Below, piece after piece: positions 53,650 through 62,677 of a stretch of 64,000 nucleotides of DNA (position 1 is its first letter; every line of letters begins with the position of its first letter). This DNA comes from Halapricum desulfuricans. GTDB lineage: Archaea > Halobacteriota > Halobacteria > Halobacteriales > Haloarculaceae. The notes beneath the pieces were generated by a model, which saw only the letters and a list, made by a program, of their open reading frames with translations, made no database searches and was not told where the DNA came from. A program made the translations under genes and the position numbers. The DNA lies in contig NZ_CP064787.1 in the NCBI RefSeq assembly GCF_017094505.1, positions 1,240,001 through 1,304,000 of the forward strand, written 5' to 3'.

Positions 53650-54601
53650 CGGTTCGCTCACCACCGCGTGCCGCGTCGTCGCTCGTTTCGTCCTCTTCCG
53701 CGCTCCGGGACTGTCCCCCGTCGGCGGCTGCCGGCGTCGGTCCGTTCTCTGAGAACGGCTCCTCGCCGCCCGTCTCTTCGCGGCCGCCGCGGACGATATA
53801 GGCGCTCACGTCACCGAACACCATCGATCTGAGCACGTCCCAGTTGCTCGGCAGGACCGCGAAGTAAATGTGAAACATGACCATCACTGCGGTGACGAAC
53901 GCCAGAAGCAGGTGGATCTGCTTGAGCGTCTCCAGCGCCAGCCAGCCTGACATGAACCCGAGCGCGTCGATCCACCAGGTCGACTCGGTCGCCATCTCCC
54001 GATACATGCCGAAGCCAGTCAGCGCGAGGATGCCGATGAAGATGGCGATCCACCAGAAGAACGTCTTCTGCATCGGATGGTGGGCGATCCAGTCGCCCTC
54101 TTCCTCGTCGTAGGCGCGCCGCGCGTCGTGGTAGTAGGGGAGGTACTTCCGCAGGCCGACGAACGCCTCGGCGATGGCGGTTCCGACCTGAATGTCAGCC
54201 AGTTCGAGCAACTGGTGGTGCTTGTCGACAAAGACGTAGTAGTAGGGAAAGACCACAAACGTGATCGCGACGATCAGGATGCCCGTCCACATGTGGATCC
54301 CGAAGGCGACGTAGTAGCCCCCCCAGATCCCGGATTCGAGCAGGACGTAGTTACCCGTCCAGATGGCGAAGCCGGTCCACAGAAGCAAGAAGAACAGTAT
54401 CGCCTGCACCCAGTGGCTGATCCGGTTGCCCAGCGAGTGCCGTTCGACCGAGCGCCGTTCGGCCGTCTCCAGCTGTGCGACTCTGTCGTCGGTCTCCTTG
54501 AGATCCGCACGGGCTAGCCGGACGAGTCGCTGTACGCGCCGGAGTACACCCGTCTCGTCGCTGGCGGGCGACTCGTTCGCGTCGTCAGCCGTTCCCGGCA
54601 T
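53642..54601 (-). CDS. hyaC: Cytochrome b subunit of the NiFe hydrogenase
   Basis: A 319-residue membrane cytochrome b with five or so helices; His residues for heme ligation appear in RISHWVQAILFFLLLWTGFAI, FGIHMWTGILIVAITF, IHLLLAFVTAVMVMFHIYFAVLP and VDKHHQLLELAD. N- and C-terminal extensions are acidic and disordered. It links the extracellular small/large subunit pair to the membrane quinone pool. The start at 54601 overlaps the large-subunit gene by 17 bases. Confidence 0.9.
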   Translation of the reverse strand: MPGTADDANESPASDETGVLRRVQRLVRLARADLKETDDRVAQLETAERRSVERHSLGNRISHWVQAILFFLLLWTGFAIWTGNYVLLESGIWGGYYVAFGIHMWTGILIVAITFVVFPYYYVFVDKHHQLLELADIQVGTAIAEAFVGLRKYLPYYHDARRAYDEEEGDWIAHHPMQKTFFWWIAIFIGILALTGFGMYREMATESTWWIDALGFMSGWLALETLKQIHLLLAFVTAVMVMFHIYFAVLPSNWDVLRSMVFGDVSAYIVRGGREETGGEEPFSENGPTPAAADGGQSRSAEEDETSDDAARGGERTDE

Positions 54602-56120
54602 CGGTCATCCCTCCCGGCGACGCCGGCTTGAGTTCGGTTTCGTACGATCCTTCCGGGCTATCGACGTGGACCGAACAGGCCAGGCACGGATCGAACGAAC
54701 GGACCGTCCGCATCACGTTGATCGGGTCCTCGATGTCCGCGACCTCGTCGCCGACGATGGCCCCTTCGATGATCGAGGGGTTGCCCTCGCCGTCTCGCGG
54801 CCCGATGTTCCACAGCGTCGGCGTGATGATCTGGTAGCGTTCGATCTCCCCGTTTCTGACGTCGACATAGTGAGAGAGCGTCCCCCTAGACGGCTCCCAG
54901 AGGCCGACCCCCTTGCCGGTGTAATCGTCGGGAAAGTCGGCCATCAGGGGCTCGTTCGGGTCGAACGCGTCCAGCAGATCCAGCACCCGATCGCGGACGA
55001 TCAGCACCTCCTGTGCACGGGCGATGAGGCGATTGAGCGTGTTGCTCTCGTCGGACCCTCCGCCCAGGTTCGCCCGGAGGTCGAACGGATCGTACCCCGA
55101 AATCGTGAGTCTGGCCAGCGGCCCGACCTCCATCGTCTGGCCGTCGAATCTGGGTGCTTTCCCCCAGGAGTAGGCCCCCTCTTTGTTGGGGTCCGGATCC
55201 GGCGGTTTCGCCTCGGTCGGCGCCCCGCCCGAGTCGTCCGTGTAGTAGGAGTACTCCGTGTGTTCGGAGATGGCCTCGACGATCTCGTCTTTCGTCATCC
55301 GTTCGGTTGATCCGTCCCGATAGACGCCGCGCTTGAAGATCCGTTCGTCGGACTCGGGCTCCCTGAACAGCCCGTTGCTGTAGTAGCGGTTCGGTCCCGA
55401 ACCGAGGTCGGCGGCCCCCTCTCTGGCGGCGGCCACGAGAATCGAAACGACGTCGTGGAGCCCTTCCCCCAGTTCGGGATCGAACTCCCCGTTCTGGACG
55501 TTTTCGAGGACGTCCGGAACCGCATCCGTCGGTCCGAGCCAGTTGCTGACCTCCCTGAGACGGGATTTGACGGTCTGTACCGTCGAGACGTCCGGATTCG
55601 TCGCGACCCCGCCGGGGACGAACGCGAGCGGGTGAGGAGCGCGCCCGCCGAACTCCGCCAGCGCCTGCATGAGTTTTCGCTGGTTTTCCAGCGCTCCCTG
55701 ATACCCCTCGCCCTCGAGCGGGTCGAGCCGCTCGAAGCCCGTGTCAGCGACCGCGTCGCTGTAGTCTGGACCGACCAGCGCGAACAGGTGGATCGCGTGG
55801 TTCCACAGGAAGAAGATGCCCTCGACCGCGTCTCTGAGGATCTTGGCGTGCTCCGGGATCCCGTCGAAGGCACCGGCGTTGATCGCCGCGTCTTCGGTCG
55901 CCCGCGAGGAACCGATCCGGTGACAGATGAAACAGACGCCACAGACTTTCCCCGTGAGCTGTGCCGCGTCCCGGGGCGATCTGCCGACGGTGATGATCTC
56001 GGCCCCACGGAACATCTTCATCGTGCTTCTGGCCTCCGTGATCTGACCGTCCTCTACCTCCAGCTCCATTCCGTGGTGACCTTCGATGCGTGTCGTCGGG
56101 TCGATTTTCACTTCTACCAT
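54585..56120 (-). CDS. hyaB: NiFe hydrogenase large subunit
   Basis: A 511-residue catalytic subunit. Nickel ligands are the N-terminal CxxC at Cys60/Cys63 in TGKVCGVCFICH (usually RVCGVCP..H, so Lys for Arg and Phe for Pro here) and the C-terminal DPCLACSVH (Cys479, Cys482). After His485 a 26-residue tail follows, to be removed by the maturation protease. Other family segments (KIDPTTRIEGHHGMELEVEDG, HAIHLFALVGPDYSD) are normal. The arrangement small-large-cytochrome-protease is that of a membrane-bound H2-uptake (group 1) enzyme. Confidence 0.93.
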   Translation of the reverse strand: MVEVKIDPTTRIEGHHGMELEVEDGQITEARSTMKMFRGAEIITVGRSPRDAAQLTGKVCGVCFICHRIGSSRATEDAAINAGAFDGIPEHAKILRDAVEGIFFLWNHAIHLFALVGPDYSDAVADTGFERLDPLEGEGYQGALENQRKLMQALAEFGGRAPHPLAFVPGGVATNPDVSTVQTVKSRLREVSNWLGPTDAVPDVLENVQNGEFDPELGEGLHDVVSILVAAAREGAADLGSGPNRYYSNGLFREPESDERIFKRGVYRDGSTERMTKDEIVEAISEHTEYSYYTDDSGGAPTEAKPPDPDPNKEGAYSWGKAPRFDGQTMEVGPLARLTISGYDPFDLRANLGGGSDESNTLNRLIARAQEVLIVRDRVLDLLDAFDPNEPLMADFPDDYTGKGVGLWEPSRGTLSHYVDVRNGEIERYQIITPTLWNIGPRDGEGNPSIIEGAIVGDEVADIEDPINVMRTVRSFDPCLACSVHVDSPEGSYETELKPASPGGMTDAGNG

Positions 56121-56126
56121 TGTCGA

Positions 56127-57326
56127 TCACTCCGGTTTGTCGGCTCCCGTTTCGGTGTCTGACTGCTGGTCGGCGTCCGACGCCGTGCGTTCCTCGACGG
56201 CACTCTCGGATTGATTTCCGTCGCTGTCCCGCTCGGACGTCCCGTATCCCATCGCCTTCCGGGCAGCGTGCGCGCCGATCCCGACGACGCCGGCACCGAC
56301 TACAGCCAACCCGGCCGTCTCCACGTCGACGCCGAAGATGTTCTGCTGTTCGACCTCCTTGTCCAGCGGCTGGAAGCGGTCCCAGAACCCGGGTTCCATA
56401 CAGCCGATACACGGCGCGCCCACGTTGAGACAGACGCTCGTCCCGTCGTTCCACAGCCGGGTCTGGTCGTCGCAGTTCGTGTAGGGTCCGGCACACCCCA
56501 CCTTGTACAGACACCCTTCCTCGCCGGGCCTGTCCGCGAACTCGCCGCGATCGAAGTAGCCGCGCCACTTGCAGTTGTCGTGGACGAGCGGTTCGTAGAA
56601 CGGCTTTGGTCGCTGATACCGGTCGAGATCTGGCTTGTGACCGTTGAGGACGGTCGCGATCGTCAAGAGGATGTAATCGGGATGCGGGGGACAGCCCCCG
56701 AGGTTGATGACCGGAAGGCCCGACCCGGCGGTGAAATCCGGCCCGAGCACCCCGTTTTTCTCGCGTTGCTCGAACTGAAGTCCCCTGGCTCCAGTGACGT
56801 TTTCGCCGACGTCGTGGAGCCCCCTCTTGTTCTCGGCCGCCGGCCAGCCGCCGAAAGCCGCGCAGTTGCCCACGCCGATAACGTACTCGGCCTCGGGGGC
56901 CAGCTCCTTGATCCAGTCGACGAGCGGCTTGCTCGTCCCGTCCGGGCGCTCGCCAAGCGTCGCGGCGGACGGAATCTGAGTCGGTACCGACCCCTCGAGA
57001 ACGAGTACGTCCGGCGACTTGCTCATCGATTCGATGGCCGCCTCCCCCTGCTCTGCCATGAGTGTCGGGTGGAAGGTCAACTCCATCCGGAACTCACTCA
57101 GGGTCTCTTCCAGGGTCGGATACTGTCCCTGAAGAAGCGATATCGTACACCCCGAACAGCTCTGACCCTGCAACCAGGCGACCTCGATCGGCCCGTCTGT
57201 CGCCTGCTGCAGCGCCTGCGCAATCTCGCCCGTGTGGCGGGATACGACCGCCCCGGCCGACATCGTCCCGGCGAGTTTCAGGAAGTTTCGCCTGGTCTGG
57301 CCGTTGTCGCCAGTTCGTATGGCCAT
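56127..57326 (-). CDS. hyaA: NiFe hydrogenase small subunit
   Basis: A 399-residue iron-sulfur subunit exported by the Tat route. It has the twin-arginine motif TRRNFLKLAG (Arg12-Arg13) in its leader, the proximal cluster Cys in QGQSCSGCTIS, GVGNCAAFGGW and LGGCPPHPDY, and further Cys (HDNCKWRG, GCLYKVGCAGPYTNC, CLNVGAPCIGCMEPGFWD) for the medial and distal clusters. A C-terminal helix (TAGLAVVGAGVVGIGAHAARK) anchors it to the membrane, and the end is an acidic tail. The ATG at 57326 has TATTTTTAA on the minus strand about 30 bases upstream. Confidence 0.94.
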   Translation of the reverse strand: MAIRTGDNGQTRRNFLKLAGTMSAGAVVSRHTGEIAQALQQATDGPIEVAWLQGQSCSGCTISLLQGQYPTLEETLSEFRMELTFHPTLMAEQGEAAIESMSKSPDVLVLEGSVPTQIPSAATLGERPDGTSKPLVDWIKELAPEAEYVIGVGNCAAFGGWPAAENKRGLHDVGENVTGARGLQFEQREKNGVLGPDFTAGSGLPVINLGGCPPHPDYILLTIATVLNGHKPDLDRYQRPKPFYEPLVHDNCKWRGYFDRGEFADRPGEEGCLYKVGCAGPYTNCDDQTRLWNDGTSVCLNVGAPCIGCMEPGFWDRFQPLDKEVEQQNIFGVDVETAGLAVVGAGVVGIGAHAARKAMGYGTSERDSDGNQSESAVEERTASDADQQSDTETGADKPE

Positions 57327-57351
57327 ACTGGGAAGAGGAGCATAAACAACA

Positions 57352-57360
57352 TTAAAAATA
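57352..57360 (-). promoter_or_regulatory. Hydrogenase operon TATA box
   Basis: TATTTTTAA on the minus strand lies about 26-34 bases before the hyaA ATG (57326), the spacing of a leaderless promoter for the whole five-gene operon. The region just upstream is A/T rich (CTATATC). Confidence 0.5.
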
Positions 57361-57464
57361 GATATAGATTCTTGCGCTCTGAGAAGACTACTCGGTGGTG
57401 TGTCGAGGACTGTGAAAGCGTATCGGTGGAGTCCAGTGATTTCGCCGGGAGAGTCACGTACCAC

Positions 57465-57869
57465 GTTCGGTCGGGACTTCCCGACCGGCTACGACACTCT
57501 CGAGGAGGGGCCGTCGACGGGCGCGATCAGGTCTGGTCCGGACCTCTGCAGATCGAATCCGTCGAGGGACCGTCGGGAGAAAGACATTCATATCCGCGAG
57601 TATCCCGTCCGAAAGACGACATACGATAGTACTACTGACGGGAAGATACCGAAGCAGCACCCCGATTGGCGGCGACAGAGTGCCAAAGAGACGAGTGGCG
57701 CGGCCCACACTCCCGAAAGCTGCCCGTACTAACTCCTCTATCTTTCGATATTTTCTCTACGAGTCGCTTACCGTGAGTACGCACCTGATTCGGTGTAAAA
57801 CTCTATCTAAAGCGTCTCTACCCTTTACATACGCAGGAATAGTGGGGTTCTGACGAGGGTGAGTAAATA
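57465..57869. other. Intergenic region between the hydrogenase operon and the repeat protein
   Basis: About 400 bases with promoters at both edges. A 110-codon frame on the + strand (57400-57732) and an 84-codon frame on the - strand exist, but both have arginine/serine-rich, low-complexity composition and neither resembles a protein. I see no RNA gene. The final 130 bases are A/T rich and lead into the GTG start of the repeat protein. Confidence 0.5.
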
Positions 57870-60323
57870 GTGATAGCAGACAGAGTAAAACGCACATCAA
57901 CAGTCGTGATCTTCCTTGCGATCGGAGTAGCGACACTGACGGGCACTGCACTCGCGGCGGACGTCGCCGGCGAGCAGCATGCAGCCCAGACAGCATTGAG
58001 TCAGACGAACGACTCGTTCAACGTTTCGAATTTGAGCGTCGAGGACGGTGAGAGCGTCACTGTCACCGCCGACATCACCAACCCCGGAGCGGAGCCAGCG
58101 ATCCAGCCAGTCGAACTCCGCGTCGATGGCGAACTAATCGAGTACCGGCCCTGGGCACTCAACCCGGGAGAGACAGAACAGATCAGGTTCGACGTCGAGT
58201 CCGATCAGGTGAGCGAGGATAGCATTATCAGCGTGCAGACGCGCACGCACGGCGAAGTAGCGATCTTCGGCGAGGCGATATCGCCCGAGGCTTCGATCAC
58301 CTTCGAGGATCAGACCAGCGACGGCACCAGCGTCACGATCGCGGACATCTCCAACGACGAGACGCCCTATTACGGGGCCGTCTGGACAGTGAACAACGAG
58401 ACCGGTGAACCAGAGACACTGCTCGGTGCTGCTCAGGTTACTGAAAACGAAACGAGTAATCTCACAGTCGATTTCGAGGAACCGATCGAAGAGAACCAGA
58501 CGCTAGTCGCCGCCGTCCACCCTGACGAGGACGGTGACGCAGAGACTATCGACCCGGTTGCAGACGAAATTCTCGCCAGTGACACCGCCAATGTGACTGT
58601 CGAAGCAGTCGAGCAGCCGCCCGAGGCCTCGGTTACCTTCGAGGATCAGACCAGTGATGGCACAACCGTCACGATCGCGGACATCTCCAACGACGAGACG
58701 CCCTATTACGGGGCTGTCTGGACGGTGAACAACGAGACCGGCGAGCCCGAGACGCTGCTCGGTGCCGCGCAGGTCAGCGACAACGAAACGAGTAACCTCA
58801 CCGTCTCCTTCGAGGAACCGATCGAGGAGAACCAGACGCTCGTGGCTGCCGTCCACCCTGACGAGGACGGCAACGCCAGCACGGTCGACCCGATTACCGA
58901 CGAGATCCTCGCCAGCGACACGGCCAACGTGACTGTCGAGATGGTCGAGCAGCCGCCCGAAGCCTCGATCACCTTCGAGGATCAGACCAGTGATGGCACA
59001 ACCGTCACGATCGCAAATATTTCGAACGACGAGACGCCCTATTACGGGGCCGTCTGGACAGTGAACAACGAGACCGGTGAACCCGAGACGCTGCTCGGTG
59101 CTGCTCAGGTTACTGAAAACGAAACGAGCGACCTCACTGTCTCCTTCGAGGAACCGATCGAAGAGAACCAGACGCTGATCGCCGCGGTCCACCCTGACGA
59201 GGACGGCAACGCCAGCACGGTCGACCCGATCACCGACGAGATCCTCGCCAGCGACACCGCCAACGTGACTGTCGAAGCGATCGAACAGCCACCCGAAGCA
59301 TCGGTGACCTTCGAGGATCAGACCAGTGATGGCACCAGCGTCACGATTGCGAACGCCTCGAACGACGAGGTGCCCTACTATGGGGCTATCTGGACGGTGA
59401 ACAACGAGACCGGCGAGCCCGAGACGCTGCTCGGTGCCGCTCAGGTGACTGAAAACGAAACGAGCGACCTCACTGTCTCCTTCGAGGAACCGATCGAGGA
59501 GAACCAGACGCTGATCGCCGCGGTTCACCCTGACGAGGACGGCGACGCAGAGACGATAGATCCGGTCGCCGACGAGATCCTCGCCAGCGACACCGCTAAC
59601 GTGACCGTCGAGATGGTCGAGCAGCCGCCCGAGGCCTCGGTTACCTTCGAGGATCAGACCAGTGATGGCACCAGCGTCACGATCGCGGACATCTCCAACG
59701 ACGAGACGCCCTATTACGGGGCTGTCTGGACGGTGAACAACGAGACCGGCGAGCCAGAGACACTGCTCGGTGCTGCACAGGTCAGCGACAACGAAACGAG
59801 CGACCTCACCGTCTCCTTCGAGGAACCGATCGAAGAGAACCAGACACTCGTGGCTGCCGTCCATCCTGATGAGGACGGCAACGCTAGCACAGTCGACCCG
59901 ATCACCGAGGCGATCCTCGCCAGCGACACAGCGAATGTGACTGTCGAAGCAGTCGAACAGCCGCCCGAAGCGTCGGTGACCTTCGAAGACCAGACCAGTG
60001 ACGGATCGACCGTCGCTGTTGCGAACGCGCTCTACGAACAACCGCCGTTCTACGTCGCCGTATACGACACTAACGCCTCCGGCGATATGGCGATGATCGG
60101 CCTGCGGCAAGTCGTCGAACCCGAATCGAGCGAGCTGGCGGTGACGCTCGACGAACCGCTCGACGAAACCGAGGCGCTCGTCGTCGGGCTTCACCCCGAC
60201 GCCGACGGTGAGGCCGGGACGACCGACCCGGTGACAGACAGCTACCTTGCGATCGATATGGCTGACGTGGCTGTCGACCTCGACGGCGCGAACGCGACGA
60301 GCGCTATCGAAGCCGTCCTGTAA
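57870..60323 (+). CDS. Secreted protein with six DUF7282-type repeats
   Basis: An 817-residue protein with a Sec signal (VIFLAIGVATLTGTALAADV, cleavage after ALA near residue 29), an N-terminal CARDB-like beta domain (about 45-140; VEDGESVTVTADITNPGAEPA) and six tandem DUF7282-type repeats of 112 residues (cores EASxTFEDQTSDGTxVTIA ... LVAAVHPDEDG ...). The repeats are almost identical and rich in N-E-T and N-x-S/T sequons, likely glycosylated. No C-terminal anchor motif is visible. GTG start at 57870; a GAGGGTGAG sequence lies just upstream. A cell-surface or extracellular adhesive role is inferred. Confidence 0.85.
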   Translation: MIADRVKRTSTVVIFLAIGVATLTGTALAADVAGEQHAAQTALSQTNDSFNVSNLSVEDGESVTVTADITNPGAEPAIQPVELRVDGELIEYRPWALNPGETEQIRFDVESDQVSEDSIISVQTRTHGEVAIFGEAISPEASITFEDQTSDGTSVTIADISNDETPYYGAVWTVNNETGEPETLLGAAQVTENETSNLTVDFEEPIEENQTLVAAVHPDEDGDAETIDPVADEILASDTANVTVEAVEQPPEASVTFEDQTSDGTTVTIADISNDETPYYGAVWTVNNETGEPETLLGAAQVSDNETSNLTVSFEEPIEENQTLVAAVHPDEDGNASTVDPITDEILASDTANVTVEMVEQPPEASITFEDQTSDGTTVTIANISNDETPYYGAVWTVNNETGEPETLLGAAQVTENETSDLTVSFEEPIEENQTLIAAVHPDEDGNASTVDPITDEILASDTANVTVEAIEQPPEASVTFEDQTSDGTSVTIANASNDEVPYYGAIWTVNNETGEPETLLGAAQVTENETSDLTVSFEEPIEENQTLIAAVHPDEDGDAETIDPVADEILASDTANVTVEMVEQPPEASVTFEDQTSDGTSVTIADISNDETPYYGAVWTVNNETGEPETLLGAAQVSDNETSDLTVSFEEPIEENQTLVAAVHPDEDGNASTVDPITEAILASDTANVTVEAVEQPPEASVTFEDQTSDGSTVAVANALYEQPPFYVAVYDTNASGDMAMIGLRQVVEPESSELAVTLDEPLDETEALVVGLHPDADGEAGTTDPVTDSYLAIDMADVAVDLDGANATSAIEAVL
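58301..60180 (+). repeat. Six 336-bp in-frame repeats
   Basis: The marker CTTCGAGGAT/AGAC recurs at 58301, 58637, 58973, 59309, 59645 and 59981, a perfect 336-base period (112 codons). The first five are very alike; the sixth diverges after about 40 bases. The homogeneity suggests recent duplication or gene conversion. This region is prone to copy-number change and to assembly collapse. Confidence 0.92.
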
Positions 60324-60358
60324 CGACCGACGTCACCTCTCGATCACGCCGTTTTTCT

Positions 60359-61045
60359 TCACGTCCAGGATTCGCCGCTCGCCAGATCGGTCTCCCCGTC
60401 TAGTTTCGAGGACGGGCAGATGTCTTCGAGCATGCACCCCTCACAGTCGGGATTCCGTGCCGTACAGACCGCCCGGCCGTGGTCGATGAACAGGTGGGTG
60501 AACGCCTGCCACTCCTCCCGGGGGACGAGCGACGTGAGGTCGTCCTCGATCGCCTCCGGTCGCTTCTGTTCGGTGAGTCCGAGCCGCCGCGTGAGCCGCT
60601 GGACGTGCGTGTCGACGACGATCCCCTCGACGACGTCGTGGCCGTGCTGGAGGACGACGTTGGCGGTCTTGCGCCCGACGCCCGGCAGGTCGGTCAGCTC
60701 GCCCATCGTATCCGGGACTTCCCCGTCGTGTTCGTCGACGAGCTTTCGGCCGATCCCCTTGAGATACCCGCCCTTGTTGTTGTGGAACGTGACCCCGTAG
60801 ATGTCCTCGGCGAGTTGCTCCTCGCTGGCTTCAGCGTAGTCCTCGGCGGTCTCGTATTTCCCGAACAGTTCCTCGGTGACTTCGTTGACGCGCTCGTCGG
60901 TACACTGGGCCGAGAGCACGACCGCGACGAGCAGTTCGAGGCGGTCCGAGAAATTCAGCGAGATCGTCGAATCGGGGTACTCCTCGTGGAGTCGGTCGAT
61001 GACCTCGGCGGCCTGTGCCTCGCGAGAGTCGAGCGGATCGCCCAT
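60359..61045 (-). CDS. nth: Endonuclease III
   Basis: A 228-residue DNA glycosylase/AP lyase for oxidised pyrimidines. The helix-hairpin-helix (LTDLPGVGRKTANVVL) with catalytic Lys in GVGRKTA, catalytic Asp in VDTHVQRLTRRLGL and the iron-sulfur cluster Cys (VCTARNPDCEGCMLEDIC, spacing C-x6-C-x2-C-x5-C) are all present. The ATG at 61045 (MGDPLDSREAQ) is the family start; a longer upstream frame is arginine-rich noise. It is followed on the same strand by nothing within the window that looks coupled. Confidence 0.95.
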   Translation of the reverse strand: MGDPLDSREAQAAEVIDRLHEEYPDSTISLNFSDRLELLVAVVLSAQCTDERVNEVTEELFGKYETAEDYAEASEEQLAEDIYGVTFHNNKGGYLKGIGRKLVDEHDGEVPDTMGELTDLPGVGRKTANVVLQHGHDVVEGIVVDTHVQRLTRRLGLTEQKRPEAIEDDLTSLVPREEWQAFTHLFIDHGRAVCTARNPDCEGCMLEDICPSSKLDGETDLASGESWT

Positions 61046-61098
61046 GACCGACCCTCGGGCCGGCGGGGCTTGAGCGGTTCGGAACCGGTTCGCCGCCC

Positions 61099-62622
61099 TC
61101 ACTCGATCGTTGCACCGGGAGCGTTTTTCTTGACGCTCTCGATGGCGTCGTGGACCTTGTTCCGCTCCGCGTAGCCCTCGCCGCTGTCCGCGATGACGTT
61201 GCCGTTGCGGTGGCGCAGTCGCCAGCGCCACTCCTCATCCTGGTCCTCGAAGACCTCGAACGCCGCGAGTCCGACGTCGAGTGCGTCCGCATCGGGCGCG
61301 AGCCGCTGAATCCGCTCGACAGCCGCTTCAGCGTCTGCCCGGGAGCTGTATCCCTCGCCGCTCGTGGCGACAATTTCGCCGTTTCCGCCCCGCCATCGCC
61401 AGCGGGTTTCACCGCGGTTGTCCTCGTAGATCTCGAAGCGGTCGTCCGAGAGGTCGTCCCGGATCGAATCGATCGCGCGCTTCGCGTCGCGCCGTCGGGT
61501 GTACCCCTCGCTGGCCGCCCCGAGCACGTTCCCGTTGCGATGGAGCAGTCGGAACCGCCACTCGCCGGCGTTGTCACGGTAGATCTCGAACGACGCCGGA
61601 TCGAACTGCAGGTAGCTGGCCGGGCCGGCGTTCCGTTTGACGCTGTCGAGCCCCTGTCGCGCCTTCTGCTTGCTGGCGTAACCCTCGCCGCTGTCCGCGA
61701 TGACGTTGCCGTTGTCGTGGACCAGCCGCCAGCGCCACTGCCCACCGCGGTCCTCGTACAACTCAAACGTCGCTCGACTCTCGTCGGTCATGTCTGGAAT
61801 GAGTGGTGCCGCTTCGAGTGCGTCTTCGGGCTCTTCGTCTGGCTCGGGTGTGATTTCGAGTAGCGTCGCGCCGAGGGCGTTGCGTCTGACGCTCGCCATC
61901 CCCTTTTTGGCGTTGTGCTTTCGCGTGTACCCTTCACCGCTGTCGGCGATGACGTTGCCGTTTCGGTGTCGCAGCCGCCAGCGCCACTGCCCGCTCCGGT
62001 CCTCGTACAACTCGAACTGCGCCTGACTGGCCTGCAGCGAATCGACCAATGCCTCGCGTTCGTCGAGTTCGGAAGTCAACTCCGACTGGACGGTCTCGCG
62101 TTCCTCTCTGGTCGCTTCCAGCTCGGCTTCGAGTTCTGCGGCATGCTGTTCGCTGACTCCGAGCGCCTCACGGGTTGCCCCACCGATGACCGAACCGGCG
62201 ACGCCGGCCAGCGCGATGATCGCCAGTCCAGCGGCGTACAGGAAGATCACTGGCTGATTGCCAGTGAGCGTCGACCACTCGGCCGGGAAGACGACGGCGA
62301 ACCAGACGACGGCCGCGAAACAGATCGCCTGCCCGAGATACGCCGCGTAGGTGGCCCACGACTGCAACGGCAACCGGATGATCGGCCCCGCGACCAGCAT
62401 CGCCAGCCCGATCGACAGCAGCATCACGCTCCCTTCCCGGAGCGTGAACCCGTCGGCCCCGCTGGCCGACTCACTGAGGAAAAACAATACGAGTCCCGCG
62501 ATTCCGAGGAGCAACCCGACCAGAAATACCCAGTAGCCGCGAACCTCGTCGTCGGTGTCGGGCTCGCCGATCCGGTTCCGGTAGAAGCTGTACAACGGTC
62601 CTTGCGTGGTCGTCGTTCCCAT
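61099..62622 (-). CDS. Membrane protein with five DUF1508-like repeats
   Basis: A 507-residue protein. Residues 28-150 hold about four membrane helices; residues about 150-195 form a predicted coiled coil (EQHAAELEAELEATREERETV). Residues about 197-507 carry five copies of a DUF1508/YegP-like unit of 50-60 residues (FELYEDRSGQWRWRLRHRNGNVIADSGEGY in the best copies), the same module that occurs alone in the 60-residue HVO_2922-type proteins. The architecture looks unusual. Function unknown; a membrane-tethered scaffold or sensor is a guess. Confidence 0.8.
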   Translation of the reverse strand: MGTTTTQGPLYSFYRNRIGEPDTDDEVRGYWVFLVGLLLGIAGLVLFFLSESASGADGFTLREGSVMLLSIGLAMLVAGPIIRLPLQSWATYAAYLGQAICFAAVVWFAVVFPAEWSTLTGNQPVIFLYAAGLAIIALAGVAGSVIGGATREALGVSEQHAAELEAELEATREERETVQSELTSELDEREALVDSLQASQAQFELYEDRSGQWRWRLRHRNGNVIADSGEGYTRKHNAKKGMASVRRNALGATLLEITPEPDEEPEDALEAAPLIPDMTDESRATFELYEDRGGQWRWRLVHDNGNVIADSGEGYASKQKARQGLDSVKRNAGPASYLQFDPASFEIYRDNAGEWRFRLLHRNGNVLGAASEGYTRRRDAKRAIDSIRDDLSDDRFEIYEDNRGETRWRWRGGNGEIVATSGEGYSSRADAEAAVERIQRLAPDADALDVGLAAFEVFEDQDEEWRWRLRHRNGNVIADSGEGYAERNKVHDAIESVKKNAPGATIE

Positions 62623-62677
62623 AGCGTCTGAAACATCTCAGCCAAACCTAATAAAAGATCCTGAAATTTAGGCCGGA

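Noticed and set aside
57400-57732. A 110-codon plus-strand frame upstream of the repeat protein
   Set aside because: Arg/Ser-rich composition, no conserved motif, overlaps the hydrogenase promoter and has no TATA element.
58503-60194. A 563-codon minus-strand frame across the repeat protein
   Set aside because: It is repetitive only because the true gene is repetitive, and its translation lacks a signal or known domain. The plus-strand gene has a signal peptide and recognisable domain repeats.
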